A stretch of 64,000 bases of DNA from Lachnospiraceae bacterium (lineage in GTDB: Bacteria; Bacillota; Clostridia; Lachnospirales; Lachnospiraceae). Shown piece after piece: positions 26,377 to 34,127 of this stretch; the stretch's first letter is position 1, and each line of letters begins with the position of its first letter. The stretch is from assembly GCA_021770345.1 (NCBI GenBank), contig JAETRD010000006.1, positions 221,454-285,453 of the forward strand, given 5' to 3'. The translations under genes were made by a program, and so were the position numbers. Under the pieces are notes generated by a model. It was not told the origin of the DNA, searched no databases, and was given only the letters and a program-made list of their open reading frames with translations.

Positions 26377-26775
26377 TCATTCCACCACACCCTCACTTTC
26401 TAAAAATTGTGCGACAGTCATACATCTGGGGTGCTCCATTTCAAGGCTTAGAAAGTCTTTGTCTCCGGTAAGTATAATATCCACATCAGACACAATGGCG
26501 GCATTCAGGATGGGTTGGTCCTTTGCGTCGCGTATCAGCTTTTCCGCATGGTTTACCGCCGGGATCAGTTCATAAGACATTTCTGCCAGCAAAACTTCCG
26601 CATCTGGCAGGAACTTAGGTGCTTTCCGTTCCAGGATATTCCTCAGTTCCGTGATATTGCGGTCACACAGGACCATCTCATGGTTATCCGTTACATGGAG
26701 CAGGGCCTGTGCTGGCCTTGACCGAGGGAAAACCAATGCGGAAAAAAGAATGTTTGTATCGACCAATATTCGCAT
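26377..26775 (-). CDS. PIN-domain putative toxin (VapC-like)
   Basis: 132 residues. The PIN-domain acidic residues are recognisable: Asp6 in ILVDTN, a Glu in NITELRNIL, Asp in DAKDQPILNAA, and Asp in ILTGDKDFLSL. PIN toxins are Mg2+-dependent RNases that cut tRNA or rRNA. It starts 2 bases after the stop of the AbrB-type gene, the usual antitoxin-toxin order, with the pair read from one promoter. Confidence 0.88.
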   Translation of the reverse strand: MRILVDTNILFSALVFPRSRPAQALLHVTDNHEMVLCDRNITELRNILERKAPKFLPDAEVLLAEMSYELIPAVNHAEKLIRDAKDQPILNAAIVSDVDIILTGDKDFLSLEMEHPRCMTVAQFLESEGVVE

Positions 26776-26777
26776 TT

Positions 26778-27035
26778 TTACCGTTCCTTTCCGTAACGTA
26801 CTTCGTCCACAAGAGCCTGCACATCTTCTTCATCGGAAATCCCCATAGCTTCGGCTGCGCCCAAAAAAGCAGACTGCGCTTTGCGGATTGCCTGTGCAGA
26901 GGCATTACTTAAGACCACCTCTCCGTTCTGTTTTTGATAGAACAAAATCTTATCGCCGGATTTCAGGTCGAGCAGACGGCGGATTTCCACCGGTACAGTA
27001 ATCTGTCCATTCGCAGAGATTTTTGCTAAATTCAT
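26778..27035 (-). CDS. AbrB/MazE/SpoVT-fold antitoxin
   Basis: About 85 residues. The N-terminus MNLAKISANGQITVPVEIRR is a swapped-hairpin AbrB DNA-binding domain; the acidic C-terminal tail (SDEEDVQALVDEVRYGKER) would wrap the PIN toxin. The ATG at 27035 is preferred to one 9 bases upstream because AAGGATG then sits at normal spacing. Such antitoxins normally repress their own promoter (27089-27116). Confidence 0.88.
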   Translation of the reverse strand: MNLAKISANGQITVPVEIRRLLDLKSGDKILFYQKQNGEVVLSNASAQAIRKAQSAFLGAAEAMGISDEEDVQALVDEVRYGKER

Positions 27036-27088
27036 AAAAACCATCCTTTCTATTCTTGAAATCTAAAGAAAAATTGAGGTTCACTTTT

Positions 27089-27116
27089 ATTATACCCCTT
27101 TAAAGCGAAAAGTAAA
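27089..27116 (-). promoter_or_regulatory. Promoter of the AbrB/PIN toxin-antitoxin pair
   Basis: Minus strand: TTTACT (27116-27111), 16-bp spacer, TATAAT (27094-27089), about 54 bases before the antitoxin ATG. Confidence 0.7.
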
Positions 27117-27318
27117 GCCGTTCACATGGTAAAACATTAGAGAAATGTAAATTTGAGGAGCTCTTTCCAAAATCGGTGGGCAATATGCGATATACCATTA
27201 AGGGAAAGACCCGCTTTGTGCAGGAGGGCACCTGCAAGGATGTCAGTCTTAACCAAAGCGGCGCTGGCAGACAACCTGCTTGGCGTGTCGCATAGATAAA
27301 TGCGGCTTTATGTGGTAA
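27117..27318. other. Decayed sequence without an intact gene
   Basis: About 200 bases with stops in all frames. Two imperfect copies of a motif near ATGGTAAAACATTAGAGAAA (27125) and GTGGTAAAATTATAGAGAAAA (27312) bracket it. No family recognised. Confidence 0.5.
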
Positions 27319-27573
27319 AATTATAGAGAAAAGAATGGATGGTACACAAACTGGGAATCTCTTGCAGATGAAAATGAAATCTATGCTTTGGTAGTCGAAG
27401 GTTCCGTTGATATTCAGGGTTTGGTTGCTGTAACCCGCAATGACGATATGCACAGTACATTTCATGGCGAGGTAATTGCCATGCTGCACCTATACCAGTT
27501 TGCAATCGGTGAGCAGGCTGCAAGAGAAATTATGGAGGTGTATGATTATGAATGGACAGATGAAGAGATATAA
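27319..27573 (+). pseudogene. Truncated acetyltransferase-like gene remnant
   Basis: An open frame without a usable start: WYTNWESLADENEIYAL, then SVDIQGLVAV, then a jump to MLHLYQFAIGEQAAREIM and EVYDYEWTDEEI. The first part resembles the beta-strand core of a GNAT-like protein carried on Lachnospiraceae accessory regions; the middle appears deleted at about 27460-27480 and the 5' end is missing. Assignment is from memory and tentative. It overlaps the start of the next small gene. Confidence 0.5.
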
Positions 27574-27727
27574 AGAAAGCCTCGCAAAAATGCCTGAGCC
27601 GATCTTGTTAAGCCAATGTCCGAAGATTAAGCTTGATCTGCGAGGGCTGATGCAAAACGCAAAAGAAAAGGGAGTCAAAGTAATAGAATTAACCGAAAAA
27701 GAGAAAGCGGCGTTTATTATGGAATAA
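27548..27727 (+). CDS. Small conserved-looking protein of accessory regions
   Basis: 59 residues: charged, with the stretch PEPILLSQCPKIKLDLRGLM and a C-terminal helix EKGVKVIELTEKEKAAF. GGAGGTG sits 7 bases before the ATG at 27548; an in-frame ATG at 27542 is too close to that site. Similar short proteins occur next to DUF3990/DUF3791-type genes in Clostridia, as far as I recall; no function is known. It is the only intact frame left of the plus-strand part of this islet. Confidence 0.55.
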   Translation: MNGQMKRYKESLAKMPEPILLSQCPKIKLDLRGLMQNAKEKGVKVIELTEKEKAAFIME

Positions 27728-27824
27728 AAAGGCAATAAGAAGAACCATATCGATAAGGCTATCAGGCAAAAAGATAAAAGCGGTAAGAACGTCCGGCGCA
27801 TAATGAATTGCAAGTCCCTTACTT

Positions 27825-29081
27825 TCAGACCTTCGGAATAATAATGCTTAATTTATACAGACCATTTTTAGACGATGTATGGATTTGACCATCATATTTC
27901 CGAACGACATGGGAGATTCCCTTCATTCGAAAGTCGGAATCACTGGAAATTGAAATAGCAGGATTTCTGATATTTTCCACAGAAATTAAAAGAAGATTTC
28001 CTTTTTGGCGAATATGAATGCAGACTTGTTTCAACTCCGGGTCAGCCACCTGCAAAACCTGGATAAATGCATGTTCGAGGGCGTTGTTTAAGACGGTAAA
28101 CAAATCAGTGACATCCATAAATTCAATCGTCTTGCTGTCTACGATACTTTTAAGCGCAATGCCTTTGCTCTGGCAGTATAGATTTGCCTGGGAAAGAATC
28201 GTGTCCAGCGCTCTGTTTCCGGTATCTACAAAGGCGTCGTACACCCGGAGCTTCGTTGACAGTTCGTCAAGAAATTCTCTTCTCAAATTGGAATCGTCCA
28301 GCGTGTAAAGCTCTGTCAGGGTGTGCATCAGATCATGGGTTTTTTTGTTTATATATTCAATATTGCAGCTTGTCACCTCATATTGAGTCTGGCGCTGCTG
28401 CCAGAGTTCATTGATAATGTCAATCTCTTCATTCAGCTTTGCCTGTCTGAGAAACATACGATGGAGATACAGAACGAAAAGGCAGCAGGCATATGCAAAA
28501 ATCGTGGAAAATACCAGCAGATAATTGCTGGAATCATAATTGTTTGCATTAAACAGCATATGGTTAAAAAGGTTAATCGGAAAATGCGTGAAAACCGCAA
28601 TGATCAGATCCCGGTTCGTGATCTGCATGTTCCTGTCCATATACAGCCTTTTTGAAACAGCGAGTGCAAAGAAGGCGTAAAGCGGAATATAAATCGGAAA
28701 AACGGCCAGCATATTGAGCGAAAAATTCTTAAACGGTTCTCTGTTCTGAAAAAGGCAGGTGACTGTAAAGGCGAGCTGGAACAGGCAGATCGACCAGACC
28801 GAAAGGTACATGCATGCAGCAGCCCCGCGCGGTGTCACAGCCCGGATAAGAAAACCGATAAAAAGAAAATTCGCAAGCTCAAAGAAGAGCCACAGGAGAT
28901 TGCTGTTGTCATGGACCGTCAGGAAGATTCGCTGAACAATACATGCGGCGATAAAAAAGATACTAATTAAAACAGCATATAATTTATAATGCTTTCTTTT
29001 TTCAATCGGATAGATGACTGTGAATACGGCTGTTATTTCCATAAATGCCACAAACCCGGAATTAATCATCAGTGCGGTCAT
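27825..29081 (-). CDS. GHKL-type sensor histidine kinase (AgrC-like architecture)
   Basis: 418 residues. Six to seven membrane helices fill residues ~5-210, followed by a coiled region, the phospho-acceptor region KKTHDLMHTL, and a GHKL ATPase domain with N box LFTVLNNALEHAF and the late motif KGISHVVRKYDGQI. These kinases sense peptides or membrane cues and phosphorylate LytTR response regulators, here the gene just upstream (ATGA overlap, 29078-29081). No AgrB/AgrD-like processing enzyme or signal peptide gene lies nearby. Confidence 0.9.
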   Translation of the reverse strand: MTALMINSGFVAFMEITAVFTVIYPIEKRKHYKLYAVLISIFFIAACIVQRIFLTVHDNSNLLWLFFELANFLFIGFLIRAVTPRGAAACMYLSVWSICLFQLAFTVTCLFQNREPFKNFSLNMLAVFPIYIPLYAFFALAVSKRLYMDRNMQITNRDLIIAVFTHFPINLFNHMLFNANNYDSSNYLLVFSTIFAYACCLFVLYLHRMFLRQAKLNEEIDIINELWQQRQTQYEVTSCNIEYINKKTHDLMHTLTELYTLDDSNLRREFLDELSTKLRVYDAFVDTGNRALDTILSQANLYCQSKGIALKSIVDSKTIEFMDVTDLFTVLNNALEHAFIQVLQVADPELKQVCIHIRQKGNLLLISVENIRNPAISISSDSDFRMKGISHVVRKYDGQIHTSSKNGLYKLSIIIPKV

Positions 29082-29785
29082 AGAACGGTCCTTTCAAGGT
29101 AATCAGAGAGTTTGCGAAGGAAGTCCGAGTAGACCCGTCGGCTTACATTCAGCTCGAACGGACCGACTCTGACGATTTCCCTGCTAAGGAAATCCACATG
29201 TGCGAGGTTTACCAGATAGCAGTTGCTGCATCTGGCAAAGTCATGTCCGAGGTGTTCTTCGGTAGCGGAAAGTGTGCCTCTGACCGTGAATTCGCCTTCG
29301 GCAGCGTGATAAATGAGCGTATGTTTTTGAACTTCGACATAGTAAACGGAAGGAATGGGAAGTTTGCAAATCTTATCTTTACACTTAAGAACGATACTGT
29401 TCTCTTTCCGGTGATTGAGGACGGATAAAATTTTCGTCATCGTTACGGCAAAGGAGGCGTATCGGATCGGTTTGAGAAGATAATCAAACGCCTGTACCGA
29501 GTATCCTTTGATCGCATACTGCGTTAAGTTTGTTACAAAAACAATTACTACGGAAGAATCAAGTGCTCTGATTTTTTGCGCCAGACTCATTCCGTCGATC
29601 ACAGGCATTTCGATGTCCAGAAAAAGAACGTCCCAGGCGGAGGAATCACTCTCAAGCAGCTTTGTACCGGCATCAAACGTCTCTGTCCGGAAAACGAGAT
29701 TATGATCGAGCTGATATTTATTGATACAATTTAGCAGTTGTTTTGCATGGGTCGGATTATCTTCAACAACAGCGATTTTAGTCAT
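29078..29785 (-). CDS. LytTR-family response regulator (AgrA/VirR-like)
   Basis: 235 residues: receiver domain with Asp57 in VLFLDIEMPVIDG and LKPI, then a LytTR DNA-binding domain (SVYYVEVQKHTLIYH, FARCSNCYLVNLAHVDF, LNVSRRVYSDFLRKL). AAGGAGG lies before the ATG at 29785; frames further upstream have no site. It is divergent from the GH3 gene. LytTR proteins bind paired direct repeats; candidate sites lie at 29901-29977. Confidence 0.93.
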   Translation of the reverse strand: MTKIAVVEDNPTHAKQLLNCINKYQLDHNLVFRTETFDAGTKLLESDSSAWDVLFLDIEMPVIDGMSLAQKIRALDSSVVIVFVTNLTQYAIKGYSVQAFDYLLKPIRYASFAVTMTKILSVLNHRKENSIVLKCKDKICKLPIPSVYYVEVQKHTLIYHAAEGEFTVRGTLSATEEHLGHDFARCSNCYLVNLAHVDFLSREIVRVGPFELNVSRRVYSDFLRKLSDYLERTVL

Positions 29786-29900
29786 AACAGCCTCCTTACA
29801 TAAAAATCCCGGTTTTTCATACCCTTGATTGACAAGTGCACACACGTTTAAGCGAGGGTATGCACACAAAAAGTATCTCATATGGCATAAATCATTACAA

Positions 29901-29977
29901 TACCACCTGTGCCGCCGCAGGTACCACTTGTGCCGTGTCGGAATTTATGTGTGCTGCGGGTGATGCCACTTATGTCC
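29901..29977 (+). promoter_or_regulatory. VirR-box-like direct repeats (21-bp register)
   Basis: TACCACCTGTGCCG (29901) and TACCACTTGTGCCG (29922) are 21 bp apart; a third copy TGCCACTTATGTCC starts at 29964, two further registers on. The core CCACTTGTGCCG resembles the clostridial VirR box CCAGTTNTNCAC. The array abuts the promoter of the GH3 gene and faces the divergent LytTR regulator gene. Confidence 0.55.
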
Positions 29978-29983
29978 AAGGCA

Positions 29984-30012
29984 TTGAGTCTGAATTACTT
30001 TGCGCTTATAGT
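29984..30012 (+). promoter_or_regulatory. Promoter of the GH3 gene
   Basis: TTGAGT (29984-29989), 17-bp spacer, TATAGT (30007-30012), 45 bases before the start codon and immediately downstream of the repeat array. Confidence 0.65.
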
Positions 30013-30056
30013 TGCTTTACGGAAGTCACAGAGACTTTGAATAAGGAGGGAGCACT

Positions 30057-32540
30057 ATGAAGCAAAAAATGAAGAGGATTGCCGCATTGGGAGTTTCGGT
30101 ATCCATGCTGGTAAGCCTTGCTGCATGCGGCACGCCGAAAGATGCTGCAGGCGGGGGATCACCGAAAGACAGCGAGGTAAAGACGGAGGAACCCGGTTCC
30201 GGAGAGCCGAAGTGGTCAGAGGAGGCTGCCGCGGACGGCTGGGTAAAGATCACGAATGAAGGGGGAGCCACACTCGGCTACAGTTCTGAATCGGGGGTAT
30301 CCATTCTGCAGGCGGACGGATATGCATTTAAGGATTTAAACAAAAACGGCGCGCTTGACGTATTTGAGGACTGGCGAAAGGATGCCGATTCCCGCGCGGA
30401 AAATTTAGCTGCAATGATGACCAATGAGCAGATTGCCGGGATGATGGTTGTCAGCGGAAATCTGGCCAACAATATTTCCGACAAACTCGATGAAGATCAG
30501 AAAGCGGCAATCGCGGACGGTGTTCTGGGCGTACAGAACGGCGCGCTTACGAACCCGGTTGCCGATCAGGTGAAATGGTCGAACGCCATGCAGGCCGAGG
30601 CGGAGAAAAACGGGCTGGGAATCCCGCTGCAGGTATACTCGGATCCGAGAAACAGCGGCTGGGGAATCGGGATCTCTCCCTGGCCGGATAACCTGGCGAT
30701 TTCCGCCACCTTCGATCCCGAATTTGCACAGGAAATGTATCAACACATGTCCACGGAGTACCGGGCATTGGGGATTACCACTCTGTTGGGACCGCAGACG
30801 GACGTTGCGACAGAGCCGAGATGGGGGCGCGCAACCGGAACGTTCGGCGAGGACCCGGCATTGTCGAGAGACATCATGCGAGGAGCCACAAACGGTCTTC
30901 AGTCAACATTTGCGGAAGACGGCACGGATATGGGCTGGGGAAGCAGCAGCGTGAATGCGATGATGAAGCACTGGCCGGGAGACGGCGCCGCCCAGGCGGG
31001 ACGCGAGGCGCACGATTCCACGGGAGCATTTAATATTTATCCGAATGGCGGATTTGCGACACAGCTGATTCCGTTCGTTGACGGAGCGTTACAGTTAGAC
31101 GGATTGACGGAGTCCGCGAGCGCGGCGATGACATCGTATTCCATCGCATGGTCGGAAAATGAGGAATACGGCGAACTGGTCGCTTCCAGTTTCAGTGAAT
31201 ACAAGGTTCAGCTGCTGCGTTCCTACGGCTTTGACGGCGTGATCTGTACTGACTGGCAGGTCGTGGAAGACGAGGGAAAAGTATGGGGAGTCGAGGAGCT
31301 TACGCCGGCGGAGCGCGTGTGCAAGGCGATAAAGGCCGGTGTCGATCAGTTCGGCGGAACCAGTGACCTTGCGATTGTCAGAGACGGAATTGCTTTGCTT
31401 GAGGAAGAGCTTGGCGAGGAAGCGGCAGCGGCCCGCATGCAGGAAACGGCGAAGCGATTGCTGGTCAATTATTTCAATGTCGGGCTTTTTGAAAATCCGT
31501 ACCTGGACGTTGACGCAAGCGTTGCAGCGGTTGCGAATGCCGAGGATACGGCGACGGCCTATGAGGCGCAGGAAAAGACGGTTGTAATGCTTAAGAATGA
31601 CGGTGTGATAAGCGAGAATACGGGAAGCGATAAGCCGACTGTCTATGTGCCGCTCGTATATACGCCGGCGACAATCGGATTTGTCGGCCAGAATTATTAT
31701 TCGGCAGATCTTCCGGTCGAGATGGAGATTTTAGAGCAGTACTTCAATGTCGTTACGGACACGGTAAGCGAGACGCTGACAGGACCGGTGGACGAGAACG
31801 GCGAGGCGACTCTGGCCTATGAAGATGTGATCCGGGCTTCTCAGGAAGAGCTGGCAGCTTGCGACTATGCGCTGGTGTTTACACGCTCTCCGAAGAACAC
31901 GTCCGGGTGGAGTATCACCGGCGGATTTGACATGGAAACACAGTCCTATGTTCCGCTTTCTCTCCAGTATGGTGAATACACGGCAAATTCCGAGTATGTA
32001 AAAAAAGAATCCACAGCCGGACATATGGTTGATGTGCCGACGCAGACGCCGTACGGCGAGCAGATGACAAAGGGAAAAGAAAACCAGTCCTATTACGGAG
32101 CCACGGCGAAGCTCGATAACGCGACGGATTTAGATATGATTCGCTATGCGCAGGAACATATGCCCGAAGATGCAAACGTGATTGTTGCGGTCAATACGAC
32201 AGGAAAATCGCCGGTCGCTTCGATGGTGGTAAATGAGTTCGAGGCGGATTCGGATGCGATTCTTTACGGACTGAATATTGACAACAGAGCATTCCTCGAT
32301 ATCGCAACGGGAAAGGTGGAACCGTCTGCACTGCTGCCGATCGGTCTGCCTGCAAACATGGAAGCGGTTGAGAAACAGTCCGAAGATCTGCCGCGGGACA
32401 TGGAGTGCCATGTGGATACGGCCGGCAATACATACAGCTTTGGATTCGGAATGAACTGGAGCGGAGTGATCAGCGATGAACGGACTGCAACCTATATCGT
32501 AGACCCGCTTACGGAGCCGGCGGCAAAGCCGCAGTCATAA
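30057..32540 (+). CDS. Glycoside hydrolase family 3 lipoprotein (beta-glucosidase-like)
   Basis: 827 residues. Signal peptide with lipobox SLAAC, then a Gly/Ser/Lys linker, so the enzyme is held on the outer membrane face. GH3 landmarks: LGPQTDVATEPRWGRATGTFGEDP, KHWPGDGAAQAGREAHDSTG (substrate-binding Lys-His) and the catalytic nucleophile Asp399 in GFDGVICTDW. The C-terminal GH3 domain (KTVVMLKNDG) ends with GFGMNWS. It removes terminal beta-linked sugars from oligosaccharides outside the cell. AAGGAGGG lies before ATG. It is divergent from a LytTR two-component pair that probably controls it. Confidence 0.93.
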   Translation: MKQKMKRIAALGVSVSMLVSLAACGTPKDAAGGGSPKDSEVKTEEPGSGEPKWSEEAAADGWVKITNEGGATLGYSSESGVSILQADGYAFKDLNKNGALDVFEDWRKDADSRAENLAAMMTNEQIAGMMVVSGNLANNISDKLDEDQKAAIADGVLGVQNGALTNPVADQVKWSNAMQAEAEKNGLGIPLQVYSDPRNSGWGIGISPWPDNLAISATFDPEFAQEMYQHMSTEYRALGITTLLGPQTDVATEPRWGRATGTFGEDPALSRDIMRGATNGLQSTFAEDGTDMGWGSSSVNAMMKHWPGDGAAQAGREAHDSTGAFNIYPNGGFATQLIPFVDGALQLDGLTESASAAMTSYSIAWSENEEYGELVASSFSEYKVQLLRSYGFDGVICTDWQVVEDEGKVWGVEELTPAERVCKAIKAGVDQFGGTSDLAIVRDGIALLEEELGEEAAAARMQETAKRLLVNYFNVGLFENPYLDVDASVAAVANAEDTATAYEAQEKTVVMLKNDGVISENTGSDKPTVYVPLVYTPATIGFVGQNYYSADLPVEMEILEQYFNVVTDTVSETLTGPVDENGEATLAYEDVIRASQEELAACDYALVFTRSPKNTSGWSITGGFDMETQSYVPLSLQYGEYTANSEYVKKESTAGHMVDVPTQTPYGEQMTKGKENQSYYGATAKLDNATDLDMIRYAQEHMPEDANVIVAVNTTGKSPVASMVVNEFEADSDAILYGLNIDNRAFLDIATGKVEPSALLPIGLPANMEAVEKQSEDLPRDMECHVDTAGNTYSFGFGMNWSGVISDERTATYIVDPLTEPAAKPQS

Positions 32541-32564
32541 CACGGCAAAGCCGCAATCGAAACA
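32521..32564 (+). repeat. 22-bp tandem duplication spanning the GH3 stop codon
   Basis: CGGCAAAGCCGCAGTCATAA (32521) is repeated at 32543 with two substitutions. The second copy is untranslated. It looks like a recent slippage duplication. Confidence 0.75.
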
Positions 32565-32596
32565 CGACGAAATTGCATAAGGATATACCTGTCGGG

Positions 32597-32615
32597 ACGG
32601 AGGCTTTGCCTCCGT
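32597..32615. terminator. GC-rich hairpin between convergent genes
   Basis: ACGGAGGC / GCCTCCGT with a TTT loop. It lacks a T run on either side, so it is only a weak terminator candidate, but its place between two converging units fits. Confidence 0.4.
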
Positions 32616-32645
32616 TCCATCAAGCGTTGTTCAGTCTGTTGGTGT

Positions 32646-33077
32646 TTACGAATCTTTTTTATGTTGTTTAATCTCCATTAAATATTTATTTGCATTTCGC
32701 ACTTTCACAAAGAACGAAACATAATACAGGATGGCGCCGATGACATACGGGATTGTAAAACTCAAAAACATATCCCGATACGCATGTTCATGCAACGGTT
32801 CCCAAAACGAGCTGAGCCACACCATTCCAAGGACAATGCCGATCAGAAACAGATACTGCACCAGGATGACAAGAGGAAGCGGAACGCTCCGGAAGCGCTC
32901 ATGCAGCGACAGCACAAATGTCGCCAGCAGAGATAACAGAAACATGACGGCGATATTTGTTTGGTAAGCTCCGAATTCCCCCTGAAAAACCGATTCCAGT
33001 ACGATTTTTGACAGCGTGAGTATCGTAAAAACTTCACATACGTCCGGGAAAAAATTCTTTTTATGAATCGGTTTCAT
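32646..33077 (-). CDS. Small four-helix membrane protein (DUF3021/DUF6608-like)
   Basis: 143 residues with four hydrophobic segments and short polar ends (KNANKYLMEIKQHKKDS at the C-terminus). Related in layout to the 142-residue protein encoded at 33522-33950. Such proteins accompany stand-alone LytTR regulators in Firmicutes and are thought to hold or modulate them at the membrane. GGGAGGTG precedes the ATG at 33077, which lies inside the end of the LytTR gene, so the two are translationally coupled. Family naming is tentative. Confidence 0.75.
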   Translation of the reverse strand: MKPIHKKNFFPDVCEVFTILTLSKIVLESVFQGEFGAYQTNIAVMFLLSLLATFVLSLHERFRSVPLPLVILVQYLFLIGIVLGMVWLSSFWEPLHEHAYRDMFLSFTIPYVIGAILYYVSFFVKVRNANKYLMEIKQHKKDS

Positions 33078-33525
33078 GGCACACCTCCCTGATATGCTGC
33101 AATGCTGCAAGAAATGATTTTTTGTAGCTTCGATTCAGAATCAGGATTTCGCCGTTATCGAGACGCAGCCGCAGATGCATATTAAAATCTGCCTGTATGC
33201 TGCCTACCTTATAGACATTTACGGCAGCAGACTTCCCGATCCGCACAAATCCGTTCGCAGAAAATAAATCCAGAAAGCGGTGAAGCGTATACGCTAACTC
33301 GTAGACGTCCGTTTCCAGACAGGCAAAAAGTTTTCGGTCGACCACCTCTAAATAATAAATGCTGTCCGGGTGGAGCTTGCGGACGCCGTTCTCGTTTTTT
33401 CCGGTAATACGGTTGAAAGAACCGAAAAAATCTCTGATCACCGCTATGGTTTCGTTTTCCTCCCGATAATGCACATCCACAAGGTCCTCCTGCAAAGCGG
33501 GGTTTTTCCAATATTGTATTTTCAC
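33061..33525 (-). CDS. Stand-alone LytTR DNA-binding regulator
   Basis: 154 residues with no receiver domain. The C-terminal LytTR domain (IYYLEVVDRKLFACLETDVYELAYTL, FVRIGKSAAVNVYKVGSI, LILNRSYKKSFLAAL) is preceded by ~45 residues. The start is a GTG at 33525 that overlaps the TGA of the upstream membrane-protein gene. With a membrane protein on either side, activity is probably set by membrane tethering rather than phosphorylation; that is inference from similar LytTR/DUF3021 operons. Confidence 0.88.
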   Translation of the reverse strand: MKIQYWKNPALQEDLVDVHYREENETIAVIRDFFGSFNRITGKNENGVRKLHPDSIYYLEVVDRKLFACLETDVYELAYTLHRFLDLFSANGFVRIGKSAAVNVYKVGSIQADFNMHLRLRLDNGEILILNRSYKKSFLAALQHIREVCHETDS

Positions 33526-33950
33526 CTGTCGGCTCCTGTCTGTTGTCTCTGTCGTTTGATTCGCGAGGGTACATACGCGATTGCCGCAACGCCTCCGAAG
33601 CAAACGGTATAATTTACAAAAATATCATGAAAAGCGGACGGCGCCAGCGGCTCCCGCAAACCGGTCAGCCCGATATATCCGAAGACGAGCAGCATTGTGG
33701 GGACATAGACCGCAAGCATCTTCAGAAGATAGCTGTTCGACTCCAGATTCCGGATGAGGACAAAGGAGAGAACTCCGATCAGGACGATGACTGCCCGGTC
33801 CAGCTCGTGCCAGTTCCCGTTCGGATCTTCATAATATCCGTTTATCAGATATAAAATGCTGTTTGCGAGCGTTGATACGGTGTACAGCACACAAAAGATC
33901 GACAGCGTCTGCTTTGCCCATTTGTTTGGTTCTTTTCCGTTTGATTTCAT
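33522..33950 (-). CDS. Four-helix membrane protein, first gene of a LytTR operon
   Basis: 142 residues, four membrane helices, Lys/Arg/Gln-rich C-terminus. Similar in size and topology to the third gene of the operon (32646-33077). GGAGG lies 9 bases before the ATG at 33950. It is the promoter-proximal gene of the three; function is not known. Confidence 0.75.
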   Translation of the reverse strand: MKSNGKEPNKWAKQTLSIFCVLYTVSTLANSILYLINGYYEDPNGNWHELDRAVIVLIGVLSFVLIRNLESNSYLLKMLAVYVPTMLLVFGYIGLTGLREPLAPSAFHDIFVNYTVCFGGVAAIAYVPSRIKRQRQQTGADR

Positions 33951-33992
33951 TGCGATGTCCTCCCTGATATAAAAATTTGATTGATACAAATG

Positions 33993-34020
33993 ATTATACC
34001 TGCTGTTTCGGCACATGCAA
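33993..34020 (-). promoter_or_regulatory. Promoter of the LytTR/membrane-protein operon
   Basis: Minus strand: TTGCAT (34020-34015), 16-bp spacer, TATAAT (33998-33993). Confidence 0.6.
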
Positions 34021-34127
34021 TGGCACCGTGCGTATGCTGCATCCTGGAAGGCGTATGTTACACCGGACAGCGGCGCGGCATGCCGTACGGACGGTCCGGA
34101 TGTCTGGCAGCAGGCCGCATGCCGCCG

